Positions 1 through 8,806 of a DNA stretch of 64,000 bases are shown in pieces (within the stretch, counting starts at the first letter, position 1; each line of letters opens with the position of its first letter). The DNA is taken from positions 496,001 through 560,000 of the forward strand of contig NZ_PXNN01000011.1 in NCBI RefSeq assembly GCF_003007685.1, read 5' to 3'. Position numbers and translations under genes: made by a program. This DNA comes from Marinobacter halophilus (lineage in GTDB: Bacteria > Pseudomonadota > Gammaproteobacteria > Pseudomonadales > Oleiphilaceae). The notes below the pieces were generated by a model. The model did no database searches. It was given only the letters and a program-made list of their open reading frames with translations, and was not told the DNA's origin.

Positions 1-814
1 TGACATATTGATCCGTCTGGACGCCGCCATCGACGAAGCCGCCTTGCGCACCCGGCGCGCGGAAGCACAACTGGCCGAGCAGGAATTCAAACGGGTGTCC
101 GACCTGCTGCCAAGGCGTGCGGTGTCGCAATCCCAGTACGACGAGTCCAAGGCCAATTTTGATGCCGCCCAGGCCCGCGTAAACGAAGCCGAAGCCCAAC
201 TCAACAAGAAGGTGATCCGCGCGCCGTTTGACGGCAACCTGGGCATCCGCATGGTGGACCAGGGCGAGTATATTGCCACCGGCACATCCATTGTAGAGAT
301 CAACATGCTGCATCCGATCTACGTGGACTACACCCTGTCTGAAAAGTACCTGCCCAATGTTGAACGTGGCTTTCCGGTGGCCGTCACCGTCGCCGCCGTT
401 CCGGATCAGCAGTTCGAAGGGAAAGTCAGCGCCATCAACACCTCGGTCAACCCGGAAACCCGGACCGTTCGCATGCGAGCCACACTGGACAACGAAGATG
501 GCAAACTTCGCCCGGGTATGTTTGCCACAATTCTGACCGGCCAACCCACAAATAATGAAGTGGTTACCCTGCCCAGAACCGCTATTTCCTATAACACTTA
601 CGGCAATTTTGTGTTTGTGGTGGAGGAAAACGACAAAGGTGAGCTGGTCGTCAGCCGGCGCAGCGTGACGACGGGCGAGGTTCGCAATGGACGAACAGCG
701 GTATTGTCTGGCCTCGAGTCCGGTGAAACGGTAGTTGCCAAGGGTCTGCTGCGACTGCGTGCCGGCCAGCGGGTAGAGATTCAGGACAAGTCTGAGCAGG
801 AGGCGTCTGAGTAA
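1..814 (+). CDS. RND efflux membrane-fusion (periplasmic adaptor) protein, 5' truncated by window edge
   Basis: C-terminal 270 residues or so of an HlyD/AcrA-type periplasmic adaptor that links an inner-membrane RND pump to an outer-membrane channel. The frame is open from the first base, so the start lies outside the window. Visible parts are a coiled-coil hairpin rich in Ala/Glu/Gln (AAIDEAALRTRRAEAQ to ARVNEAEAQL), the second half of the lipoyl-like domain (KKVIRAPFDGNLGIRMVDQGEYI), a beta-barrel domain and the membrane-proximal domain near the end. The TAA stop overlaps the ATG of the next gene by one base, so the two are translationally coupled and form one pump. Substrate cannot be told from sequence. 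Confidence 0.93.
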   Translation, partial: DILIRLDAAIDEAALRTRRAEAQLAEQEFKRVSDLLPRRAVSQSQYDESKANFDAAQARVNEAEAQLNKKVIRAPFDGNLGIRMVDQGEYIATGTSIVEINMLHPIYVDYTLSEKYLPNVERGFPVAVTVAAVPDQQFEGKVSAINTSVNPETRTVRMRATLDNEDGKLRPGMFATILTGQPTNNEVVTLPRTAISYNTYGNFVFVVEENDKGELVVSRRSVTTGEVRNGRTAVLSGLESGETVVAKGLLRLRAGQRVEIQDKSEQEASE

Positions 815-3800
815 TGCGCTTCACTGACATTTTTGTCCATCGGCCAGTATTAGCCACAGTGGTTAGCCTGCTGATCCTGCTGATCGGTGTCCGGGCGGCC
901 ATGGAAATGGAAGTCCGCCAGTACCCCAAGCTGGAAAGCACCACGGTTACGGTGACCACCGCCTACCCCGGTGCCAGCTCAGACCTGATCAAGGGCTTTA
1001 TCACCACGCCCTTGCAGCAGGCGATTGCCGAGGCCAGTGGCATCGACTATCTAACCTCGACCAGTTCTCAGGGCGTGTCCACGATTCAGGCCAAAATGGT
1101 ACTGAATTACGACGCCAACGCCGCACTGGCGGAAATCCAGGCCAAGGTCGCCAGCCAGCGCAACGTGCTGCCAGGCGACGCACAGGATCCCGTGATCGCC
1201 TCTACCACGGGTGATGACAACGCACTCATGTACATCGCGTTTTACAGCACCGACCTGGAGGTACCCCAGATCACCGATTACCTGACCCGCGTCGTGCAAC
1301 CGAAACTGCAGGCGCTGGCCGGCGTTGGCAAAGCCCAGTTGCTGGGCCGGACCTTCGCCCTGAGAGTTTGGCTGGACCCGGAAAGGCTGGCAGCAGTGGA
1401 TATGACCCCGGTCGAAGTGGCAGACAAACTGCGCGCCAACAACTACCAGGCAGCGGTCGGTAAAACCCGGGACCGCTACACCGAAATCAGCCTGACCAGT
1501 GACACCGACATTGCCGATCCTGACGCCTTCCGGAACCTGGTGGTCAAACAAGCCAATGGCACGCTGATTCGCCTGCAGGACATCGCCGAAGTGGAACTGG
1601 GCTCCCAGACCTATGATCAGCTTGCTTTGTATAAGGGCCAGCCTGCCACCTATGTAGCCATTGAACTGGCCCCGGGCGCCAACCCGTTGACCGTAGCCGG
1701 ACTGGTCAAGGATCAGCTGCCCGAAATCGAAAGCCAGTTACCCAGCGGGCTGGATGTGCGCCTGGCCTACGATGCTTCTGACTTTATCGAAGATTCCATC
1801 AACGAAGTCATTGTCACCCTGCTGGAAGCCATGGTCATTGTTCTGGTGGTGGTATTTCTGTGCCTGGGCTCCGTCCGTGCCGCCATTGTTCCCTCGGTGG
1901 CGGTACCGCTGTCGCTGATTGGTGGCGCCTTCGTGATGCTGATCTTCGGATTTTCCGTCAACCTGCTGACGTTGCTGGCGATGGTGCTCGCCATCGGGCT
2001 GGTAGTGGACGACGCTATCATCATGGTGGAAAACGTGCATCGGCACATCGAGCAAGGGGAGTCCCGCTTTGAGGCGGCCTTGCACGGTGCCCGCGAAATG
2101 GCCACGCCAATCATCGCGATGACCACCACCTTGGTGGCGGTCTATGCCCCCATCGGTTTTATGGGTGGACTGGTCGGCTCCCTGTTCACCGAGTTTGCCT
2201 TCACCCTGGCAGGCACCGTGGTTATTTCAGGGGTTGTTGCGCTGACCTTGTCACCCATGCTTTCAAGCAAGGTGCTCAAACCTCACGGCAATCCCGGCCG
2301 GTTTGAAGTGCTGGTGGAGAAAACTTTCAACGGTTTGGCCGGAACTTACAAGCGCGCACTCACTTCGCTGATGCAAACCAAATCGGTGGTGGTGTTTTTC
2401 GCGCTGGTGGTGCTGGGCTCGATCTACTTCATGGTGATGATGAGCCAGAACGAGCTGGCGCCGACCGAAGACCAGGGCATCCTGTTTTATCAGGGTCTGG
2501 GCCCGGAAACATCAACCCTGGACTATCTGTTTGACCACGGCCAGGAAGTACAGCAACGCATGTCAGAAGTGCCTGGTTACAACGAGGACTTCATGATTCT
2601 GGGCATTACCAGCCCGAATGCGGTGTTTGGCGGCTTCAAACTGGCACCCTGGAGCGAGCGCGAAATCAGTCAGTTTGAGGTACAACCCCAGCTGGATGCA
2701 GAACTCAAGAAAGTCACCGGCCTGCAAACGGCGGTGTTCCCGCTGCCCGCTCTGCCCGGCTCCGGTGGCGGCCTGCCTTTCCAGTTTGTAGTAACCACCG
2801 GTGACAGTTACGAGCAGCTGGATCAAGTGGCCGACGAACTGCTTGGCAAGGCTATGCAGAGCGGTAACTTCATGTTCCTGCAAAAATCCATCAACTTCGA
2901 CAAGCCAGTTACCCGCATCAATGTCGACCGGGACCGGGTGGCAGATCTCGGCCTGTCCATGCGCGACGTGGGCCAGTCCCTGGCCAGCATGCTCAGCGGC
3001 GGTTATATCAATCGTTTCAACATGGAAGGCCGTTCCTACCAGGTCATTCCCCAGGTTGGCGATGAGTTCCGCACCAGTCGGGATGCGCTGGACGATTACT
3101 ACATTCGCTCGGGTGGCGGTGAGTTGGTACCACTCTCAACCATGGTGAGTTTCAGCGAAGAGGTGGAGCCGTCCAACCGGACCCAGTTCAACCAGTTGAA
3201 CTCACTGACCCTGGAGGGTGTGATCATGCCCGGGGTGGCGGCGGGCACTGCCATGGACTTCATGGAGCAGACAGCCGGCGAGGTATTCCCGCAAGGCTTC
3301 AACTTCGATTATACCGGCGAGTCCCGTCAGCTAGCCACGCAAGGCAGCGCCCTGATGGTGACTTTCTTCCTGTCGCTGCTGGTAATCTATCTGGTGCTGG
3401 CGGCGCAGTTCGAGAGCTGGCGTGATCCGTTCATCATTCTGGTGTCGGTACCCATGTCGGTAGCCGGTGCTATGGCCTTCATCGTGCTCGGCTTCGCCTC
3501 CATGAACATCTACACCCAGGTGGGGCTGATCACTCTGATTGGCGTGGTCTCCAAGAACGGCATCCTGATTGTGGAATTCGCCAACCAACTGCAGAAAGAC
3601 AAGGGTCTGGGCAAGGTCGAGGCGGTGATCGAGGCGTCGGCCATCCGGCTGCGTCCGATCATCATGACCTCGCTGGCGCTGATCTTTGCCATGGTGCCAT
3701 TGCTGATTGCGGTCGGCCCTGGCGCAGAGAGCCGCTTTGCCATCGGTCTGACCATCAGTGCCGGCCTTGGCATCGGCACCCTGTTTACCGTGTTTGTCCT

Positions 3801-3909
3801 GCCCGCGTTCTATATCCTGCTGGGCCGTGATCATCACGGCTCTGCCCAGGCCGGGTACGATGAAGGAGAGCCAGACGACAAGGGAATTGCGAAAGCCGAT
3901 AGTCACTGA
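814..3909 (+). CDS. RND family multidrug efflux permease (AcrB/MexB-like)
   Basis: Inner-membrane proton/drug antiporter of 1031 aa, the usual length for hydrophobe/amphiphile efflux permeases. It has the N-terminal transmembrane helix (about residues 12-30), a first periplasmic domain, a helix bundle near 330-480, a second periplasmic domain and a final bundle near 855-1005. Proton-relay residues are present: the Asp pair in GLVVDDAIIMVEN (D399, D400) and a Lys in GVVSKNGILIVEF (K914). It is coupled to the preceding adaptor gene by a one-base overlap. No outer-membrane channel gene follows; an AraC regulator lies convergent beyond a terminator, so TolC would have to come from elsewhere. The specific drug or lipid substrate is unknown. 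Confidence 0.95.
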   Translation: MRFTDIFVHRPVLATVVSLLILLIGVRAAMEMEVRQYPKLESTTVTVTTAYPGASSDLIKGFITTPLQQAIAEASGIDYLTSTSSQGVSTIQAKMVLNYDANAALAEIQAKVASQRNVLPGDAQDPVIASTTGDDNALMYIAFYSTDLEVPQITDYLTRVVQPKLQALAGVGKAQLLGRTFALRVWLDPERLAAVDMTPVEVADKLRANNYQAAVGKTRDRYTEISLTSDTDIADPDAFRNLVVKQANGTLIRLQDIAEVELGSQTYDQLALYKGQPATYVAIELAPGANPLTVAGLVKDQLPEIESQLPSGLDVRLAYDASDFIEDSINEVIVTLLEAMVIVLVVVFLCLGSVRAAIVPSVAVPLSLIGGAFVMLIFGFSVNLLTLLAMVLAIGLVVDDAIIMVENVHRHIEQGESRFEAALHGAREMATPIIAMTTTLVAVYAPIGFMGGLVGSLFTEFAFTLAGTVVISGVVALTLSPMLSSKVLKPHGNPGRFEVLVEKTFNGLAGTYKRALTSLMQTKSVVVFFALVVLGSIYFMVMMSQNELAPTEDQGILFYQGLGPETSTLDYLFDHGQEVQQRMSEVPGYNEDFMILGITSPNAVFGGFKLAPWSEREISQFEVQPQLDAELKKVTGLQTAVFPLPALPGSGGGLPFQFVVTTGDSYEQLDQVADELLGKAMQSGNFMFLQKSINFDKPVTRINVDRDRVADLGLSMRDVGQSLASMLSGGYINRFNMEGRSYQVIPQVGDEFRTSRDALDDYYIRSGGGELVPLSTMVSFSEEVEPSNRTQFNQLNSLTLEGVIMPGVAAGTAMDFMEQTAGEVFPQGFNFDYTGESRQLATQGSALMVTFFLSLLVIYLVLAAQFESWRDPFIILVSVPMSVAGAMAFIVLGFASMNIYTQVGLITLIGVVSKNGILIVEFANQLQKDKGLGKVEAVIEASAIRLRPIIMTSLALIFAMVPLLIAVGPGAESRFAIGLTISAGLGIGTLFTVFVLPAFYILLGRDHHGSAQAGYDEGEPDDKGIAKADSH

Positions 3910-3922
3910 CCACCGGCAAAAC

Positions 3923-3956
3923 AAAGCCCGCTGCGAGATATCGTAGCGGGCTTTTT
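3923..3956. terminator. Bidirectional rho-independent terminator
   Basis: A 10-bp perfect stem (3923-3932 with 3945-3954, core AGCCCGCT) has a 12-base loop that can itself pair (GCGA with TCGT), followed by a T run on the plus strand. Read on the minus strand the stem is followed by TTTGTTTT. It sits between the convergent RND permease and AraC genes and can stop transcription from both sides. Confidence 0.85.
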
Positions 3957-3960
3957 CATT

Positions 3961-4920
3961 TCAGGAGATGACCACCCTGGGCAGCTCCACCGCCGAGCGC
4001 TCCTGTAACCGGCGCCGCCATTGCACGGTCTCGCTCGGCAACTCCCCGAAGTGCTCACGATACATGGCCGCAAAACGCCCCAGGTGAGAAAAGCCCTCAT
4101 CGGCCGCATACCAGGAGATGTGGGGCACGTCGCACTGGCAGTCCACCAGGCGCCGGCGCACCCGGATCAGACGGCAACGTTGATAAAAACGGTAGGGCGT
4201 CATTCCGATTTCCCGCTTCATCAGGTAATACAGGTTGCGCTCACTGGCACCGGAGTGCTGGGCCAGCTCCTGCAGATCGAAGTCCCACTCTGGCTCTCCT
4301 CGTATTTTTTCGATAACCCGAGCCAGCCGACGATCAAGTTCCGGCAGTTCGTCCGAGAGCTCCCAGTTGCCTGCACCCCATGGTTGCGCGAGCTGAGCAA
4401 AAAACTCGGTGGCTGCACGGCTGGCATCCTTGTGATCCTGAGAATAATCCGACCGTAACAGAAACCGGTAAACGTGCCCGGCCAGAGCCAAATTCAGCGG
4501 TTCCTGAGGCAATACCGGCGGGGAAAACATCACCGGATAAACCAACGCCAGGCGAGTGCCTTCGCGGGCCCGGAGCGTGAAGCTCTGGTTTGCCGGAATC
4601 ATCACCGATGGACAGATGGAAAACCGGATGCCGCTCGACAATACCACATCGCCCTGACCGTGAATCCGGGCGACCAGCAGCGCCTGGGGCAGACGGCAGT
4701 GGCTAAGTTCCATGTCCTGGGCCAGGTCGTGCACAGAAACCGTGCCGGCATCCACCTCCAGCACCGACAAAGAGCCAACCACTGCTTTGGGCTTACTCAG
4801 CCGGCATTCGATATCATCGCAGCCCACCATCTCTCTGATAGCGGTCAGCCACTCTCCCAGAGAAGCACTGCTCAGGCGGAGATAGGCTTGCAGATCTGGT
4901 TTGGCACTGAGAGTTCGCAT
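3961..4920 (-). CDS. AraC family transcriptional regulator
   Basis: 319-aa regulator. Residues about 20-200 form an AraC-type ligand or dimerisation domain (beta-rich, including an IPANQSFTLRAREGTRL stretch). Residues about 215-310 hold the two helix-turn-helix units: FDLQELAQHSGASERNLYYL and a second ending GFSHLGRFAAMYREHFGELP. The start ATG is followed directly by the conserved region; only a weak ribosome-binding site precedes it. The gene is convergent with the efflux operon and faces away from a decayed gene, so its target is not obvious. An 11-base motif (ATCTTGCAAAA) lies 66 bp upstream and recurs at 5595, before the chemoreceptor gene. The effector is unknown. Confidence 0.88.
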   Translation of the reverse strand: MRTLSAKPDLQAYLRLSSASLGEWLTAIREMVGCDDIECRLSKPKAVVGSLSVLEVDAGTVSVHDLAQDMELSHCRLPQALLVARIHGQGDVVLSSGIRFSICPSVMIPANQSFTLRAREGTRLALVYPVMFSPPVLPQEPLNLALAGHVYRFLLRSDYSQDHKDASRAATEFFAQLAQPWGAGNWELSDELPELDRRLARVIEKIRGEPEWDFDLQELAQHSGASERNLYYLMKREIGMTPYRFYQRCRLIRVRRRLVDCQCDVPHISWYAADEGFSHLGRFAAMYREHFGELPSETVQWRRRLQERSAVELPRVVIS

Positions 4921-5068
4921 ACAGCTCGCAAAGGCAATGGGTGAACCAGCCCTTTTAAGCCACAGGTGACGGGAGCCCTAGCCAAATCTTGCAAAATGCT
5001 CAAAAACTGGCCACTGAACCAGTCTCAATTGACGGTCATCAATTATGCGACAGATATCCGCACCGGGT

Positions 5069-5483
5069 TCATGCCAGAACCAGTTGAGCCAGGGGCACCG
5101 GGCGGGCCATCAGGTAGCCCTGACCACGGTGACAGCTCAGCTCCTGCAGCCTGGCTCTTTGCGCTTCGGTTTCGATGCCCTCCGCGACCACGTCCAGGTC
5201 GAGCGCCTCGGCAATCGTCAGAATGGCTGGGACAATTCGAGAATCCCGGCCATTCGGGCCCAGCCGCTGGACAAACTGACGATCTATCTTCAACACTTGG
5301 ACCGGCAAGGTGTGCAGGTACGCCATGGCGCCGGTTCCAGATCAGCCCTTCCCAACGCCCGTGTTCGTTCAGGCTCTGCCACATGACCTGGTAGAACCCC
5401 CGGGAATGCAAGCCCGAACTGAGCACCGATGAAGCCCGACCCAAGACTTCCTCAGACGGATATCCGATCACCGCCTGGAACAT
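5069..5483 (-). pseudogene. Remnant of a PAS-(GGDEF)-EAL signalling gene
   Basis: Two minus-strand pieces of one former protein are joined out of frame. The upstream piece (5483 to about 5335) reads like a PAS core: FQAVIGYPSEEVLGR, then WQSLNEHGRWEGLIWNRR. The next piece (about 5326 to 5069) is the C-terminal third of an EAL domain: MAYLHTLPVQVLKIDRQFV, then DVVAEGIETEAQ and GQGYLMARPVPL. A typical PAS-GGDEF-EAL protein has 300 or more residues between these points, so the GGDEF domain and the EAL motif itself are deleted and the frame changes at the junction near 5330. Upstream of 5483 the PAS frame soon meets a stop. The rest of the interval 4921-5741 shows no convincing gene. Confidence 0.75.
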
Positions 5484-5741
5484 CCGGTCCGTTCACCATT
5501 CGCATTGTCCGCTTTCCTTTCTTCCATGCCGAGCCTGCAATCACAAAACGTTTACCAATTCAGCATAAGCAGAATATGTCGCAAACCTACCCATATCTTG
5601 CAAAAAACGATCACCTTTGACCAGCGCCGGAGAAAAACGTGACTGGGGTTTCGAAGTTTGCAATATGCGGATACCCCGCCAGCGTCTACAGGTCGATAGT
5701 AAGAGCCGTATTCAAAAAAGAAAGATCCACAGGAGCGATCC

Positions 5742-7373
5742 ATGCGCAGAAATGAACCGGTTACCGGCAAAGAGCGCGAATTTCCCGCTAATTACCACCT
5801 GATCACGACTACGGATCTGACCGGCAGAATTACTGCCGCCAATGACGAATTTGCCGAAATTGCCGGCTTCAGTATTGAAGAGCTGGTCGGCCAGCATCAC
5901 AACCTGATCCGCCACCCGGACATGCCTCCGGGCGCTTTCGGCAACCTCTGGCACACCATCCAGGCCGGCGATTCCTGGCGAGGCATCGTCAAGAATCGCT
6001 GCAAGAATGGCGACCATTACTGGGTGGATGCTTACGTTACGCCCATTCTGAAAAATGGCGAAATGGTGGAATTTCAGTCCGTGCGCTCCCGGCCTACCAA
6101 GGCTCAGGTCAAACGGGCTGAGAAGGCCTACGCGGCCTGGAACCAGGGACAGATTCCCCGGCGCTTCCAGGCTATCAGCCCGCCTCTGATCTCTAAACTT
6201 GCCTGCCTTTACGCCCTGCTCGCCGGCGGCTTGATCATGCTCGGTCTGTCGGCACTCAGCCTGCCTCAGATGATGACGCTGCAGGCACTGGTGCTGTCGG
6301 TGTTCGCGGTGCTGTTCTGGCTGACCTTACCGATGGTGCGCACGGCCCGGATAGCCTGCGGCGACACCCACCCGATCATGCCCTGGATCTTCACCGGCCG
6401 GCGCGATGAAGGCGGCTGGATCGAATACGACCAACAGAAACGCGATGCTACCCTGCGTGCGGTTTCCGCCAGAATGCATGCCAATATCGGCAAGCTCCAT
6501 GGCCGCAAACAGAAGACCATGGACTGGGTGTCCAGCTCAGTCGACAGCATTCGCAGTCAGCAAACTGATATCGAGAGCATAACACTCGCCTTTGAGGAGC
6601 TGGCCGAGAGCGTGCGCCGAGTCAATGACATGACCAACCGCACCCAGCAAGCCAGCCAGGACGCCCGGCAATCAGCCCAGCAATGCCAGAACCAGATGGT
6701 GGGTGTGAATCAGGCGCTGTCACGCTTGCGCAACCAGTTGGCCGGTGCCAATCAGGAAATGGACAAACTCACCGAGCGCAGCGACACCATCAGCGTGGTG
6801 CTTGAGGTGATCTCGGACATTGCCGAACAAACCAATCTGCTGGCGCTCAATGCCGCCATTGAAGCCGCACGGGCCGGAGAATCCGGGCGTGGCTTTGCGG
6901 TGGTGGCGGATGAGGTGCGGGGCCTGGCTCAGCGTACCCGGGAGTCCACCCAGCGCATTGACAACATGATCCAGGGCCTGCAAACCGAAACCCGAGCAGT
7001 AGTCAGCGTTATCATTGAGGGCACCAACACCTGCGAACAGACCGCCACTATGGCCGATGAAGCCAGCCAGGCCCTGCAGACCACACTGAATGACATGGAC
7101 ATCATTGACGACTGCGCCCGCGAAGTCGCCGGAGCCTCAGAGCAACAAGCCGCACTGACCCTTCAGGTCGAACGGCAGGCGGAGAGCCTGCTGCAGCTGG
7201 GCAATCTATCGGTGCAGAGCAGTGAAAGTGCCCATCAGGAATCCGAGCAACTGGGCAACCATGTGGATCAGGCGCAGCTGCTGACCAGTCACTTTCTGCA
7301 GATGCTGTGTGGTCGGATACTGACCACCGGGGCCGCTCCGCGCAAACGGCAATTTCCCGAACCGGCACAATAA
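5742..7373 (+). CDS. Aer-like methyl-accepting chemotaxis protein with N-terminal PAS domain
   Basis: 543-aa energy or redox-taxis receptor. Residues about 10-115 form an Aer-type PAS domain ([59 protein letters not shown]), the kind that binds FAD in E. coli Aer. Two transmembrane helices follow at about 160-205, leaving almost no periplasmic loop. The cytoplasmic signalling domain carries the highly conserved hairpin tip [19 protein letters not shown] near 360-380. A ribosome-binding site (AGGAG) precedes the ATG. It signals through CheW/CheA, which are not encoded here. Alone in its operon apart from the DUF3301 gene downstream. The ligand is inferred to be redox state rather than a small molecule. 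Confidence 0.92.
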   Translation: MRRNEPVTGKEREFPANYHLITTTDLTGRITAANDEFAEIAGFSIEELVGQHHNLIRHPDMPPGAFGNLWHTIQAGDSWRGIVKNRCKNGDHYWVDAYVTPILKNGEMVEFQSVRSRPTKAQVKRAEKAYAAWNQGQIPRRFQAISPPLISKLACLYALLAGGLIMLGLSALSLPQMMTLQALVLSVFAVLFWLTLPMVRTARIACGDTHPIMPWIFTGRRDEGGWIEYDQQKRDATLRAVSARMHANIGKLHGRKQKTMDWVSSSVDSIRSQQTDIESITLAFEELAESVRRVNDMTNRTQQASQDARQSAQQCQNQMVGVNQALSRLRNQLAGANQEMDKLTERSDTISVVLEVISDIAEQTNLLALNAAIEAARAGESGRGFAVVADEVRGLAQRTRESTQRIDNMIQGLQTETRAVVSVIIEGTNTCEQTATMADEASQALQTTLNDMDIIDDCAREVAGASEQQAALTLQVERQAESLLQLGNLSVQSSESAHQESEQLGNHVDQAQLLTSHFLQMLCGRILTTGAAPRKRQFPEPAQ

Positions 7374-7441
7374 GGTAGTCTGGCGATCCAGCGGTTGAAT
7401 TAACCAACTTCATCAACGCAATCATCAGGATCGTCAGCACC

Positions 7442-7753
7442 TTGACCCTCGGAACCCTTTTCTGGCTTTTTGTCGCCGGCTTTGCTGTCTGGTACTGGTG
7501 GCGAGCCAAAGACATCAAGGATTTTGTCTTGCAGGCAACCCAGCGCTACTGCAAGACCATGGACGTGCTGCTACTCGATGACGCCGTGTATCTGCGCGGG
7601 CTCTGGTTCAAGCGCGATCAGCACGGCAATCTCAGAGTATGGCGCCGCTTTCTGTTTGACTTCACCACCACCGGTGAAGAACGCTACACCGGCCGGATTA
7701 TCATGCTTGGCCGTAACATCCTGCAAATGGAACTCGAACCCCATCGGTTCTGA
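7442..7753 (+). CDS. DUF3301 family small membrane-anchored protein
   Basis: 103-aa protein with one N-terminal transmembrane helix (TLFWLFVAGFAVWYWW) followed by a basic and aromatic-rich cytoplasmic region (QRYCKTMDVLLLDDAVYLRGLWFKRD and RVWRRFLFDFTTTGEERYTGRI). This matches the DUF3301 family, which has no established function. The only credible start is TTG at 7442, with AGGAT about a dozen bases upstream. The gap of 68 bp from the chemoreceptor gene is compatible with a shared transcript. Confidence 0.82.
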   Translation: MTLGTLFWLFVAGFAVWYWWRAKDIKDFVLQATQRYCKTMDVLLLDDAVYLRGLWFKRDQHGNLRVWRRFLFDFTTTGEERYTGRIIMLGRNILQMELEPHRF

Positions 7754-7781
7754 CGCCCGCCAGCTTTAATTCGCCCCGACC

Positions 7782-7797
7782 TCACCCAAATGGGTGA
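7782..7797. promoter_or_regulatory. Short inverted repeat upstream of the lipase gene
   Basis: Perfect 7-bp arms (TCACCCA and TGGGTGA) are separated by AA, 76 bp before the lipase start. It is too short and lacks a T tract, so it is not a good terminator for the DUF3301 gene. The symmetry fits a dimeric repressor or activator operator; the protein that might bind is unknown. Confidence 0.3.
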
Positions 7798-7872
7798 TTA
7801 CCACCGCATAGCCTGCCCCGCAATACTCCTTGTTGCATTACGACAACCCAACAAAAACAACAGGAGTCATTT

Positions 7873-8799
7873 ATGCATTATGCCAAGCCTTTCCGGCTGA
7901 TGGCCGCGTGCCTCATGCTGATCTTCTCAATGGTGAGCCACGCCAACTACACCAAGACCCAACACCCGATTGTGCTGGTGCATGGCGTCACCGGTTTCAA
8001 CACCCTTGGTGGTCTGGTCAATTACTTCCACACCATTCCCTGGAATCTGGAACGCAGCGGCGCCCGGGTCTACAGTGCCAGCGTGTCGTTTGTGAACAGT
8101 AGCGAACAGCGTGGCCAGCAACTGGCCAACTACGTGAACGGCCTGGGCCACGCCAAGGTAAACCTGATGGCTCACAGCCAAGGTGCGCCCACATCCCGAG
8201 TGACCGCCGCACTGATTCCCCACCGCATTGCCTCCGTTACCTCGATTAACGGTGTCAACAAAGGCTCGAAAGTCGCCGATGTAATCCGGGGGGTGCTGCC
8301 GCCGGGCAGCCATGTTGAAGGGGGCGTGAATGCCATTGCCAACGCCGCAGGTGGCCTGATCAACGCCCTCTCGGGTGCGAGCAATCCCCAGGATGGCCTG
8401 GCCGCCCTGCAAACTCTGACCACCCCCGGCACCACCAACCTTAACAATGCCCTTGGCTGGAAAGGCGTCAACCGCAACGCCTGTGCCGGTACCGATGAAA
8501 ATGTCTGGATTAATGGTAACAGGATTAAGTTCTTCTCCTGGACCGGTCGCGGCGTATGGACCAATGTCTTCGACATTACCGATCCGTTTCTGGGCATTAC
8601 AGCACTGGCCTTCGGCCGTGAGCCGAGCGATGGCCTGGTTGGTGTCTGCGCCACCATGATGGGCAACGTTATCGGAACTCACTACGATATGAACCACGTC
8701 GATGCCATCAATCACCTGCTGGGTGCCCGTTCACTGTGGACCAACCCGGTCAGCCTCTATCGCAGTCACGCCAACCGTCTGAAAAACCGCGGATTGTGA
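7873..8799 (+). CDS. lipA: Secreted triacylglycerol lipase (Pseudomonas LipA-like, family I)
   Basis: 308-aa extracellular lipase that hydrolyses long-chain triacylglycerols. It has an N-terminal signal peptide (about residues 1-24, hydrophobic core LMAACLMLIFSMVSHA), so export is by Sec followed by type II secretion. The oxyanion region is HGVTG (from H37). The catalytic triad is visible: S102 in AHSQG, D253 in PSDGLVGVC and H275 in NHVDAIN. Two cysteines (in NACAG and GVCA) can form the single disulfide typical of the family. A good ribosome-binding site (AGGAG) precedes the start. The dedicated foldase gene follows after 7 bp, the standard lip-lif arrangement. Confidence 0.94.
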   Translation: MHYAKPFRLMAACLMLIFSMVSHANYTKTQHPIVLVHGVTGFNTLGGLVNYFHTIPWNLERSGARVYSASVSFVNSSEQRGQQLANYVNGLGHAKVNLMAHSQGAPTSRVTAALIPHRIASVTSINGVNKGSKVADVIRGVLPPGSHVEGGVNAIANAAGGLINALSGASNPQDGLAALQTLTTPGTTNLNNALGWKGVNRNACAGTDENVWINGNRIKFFSWTGRGVWTNVFDITDPFLGITALAFGREPSDGLVGVCATMMGNVIGTHYDMNHVDAINHLLGARSLWTNPVSLYRSHANRLKNRGL

Positions 8800-8806
8800 G
8801 GCAAGT

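Noticed and set aside
5691..5700. Possible sigma-28 promoter before the chemoreceptor gene
   Set aside because: GTCGATAG resembles the GCCGATAA -10 only in part and no TAAA lies at the right distance.
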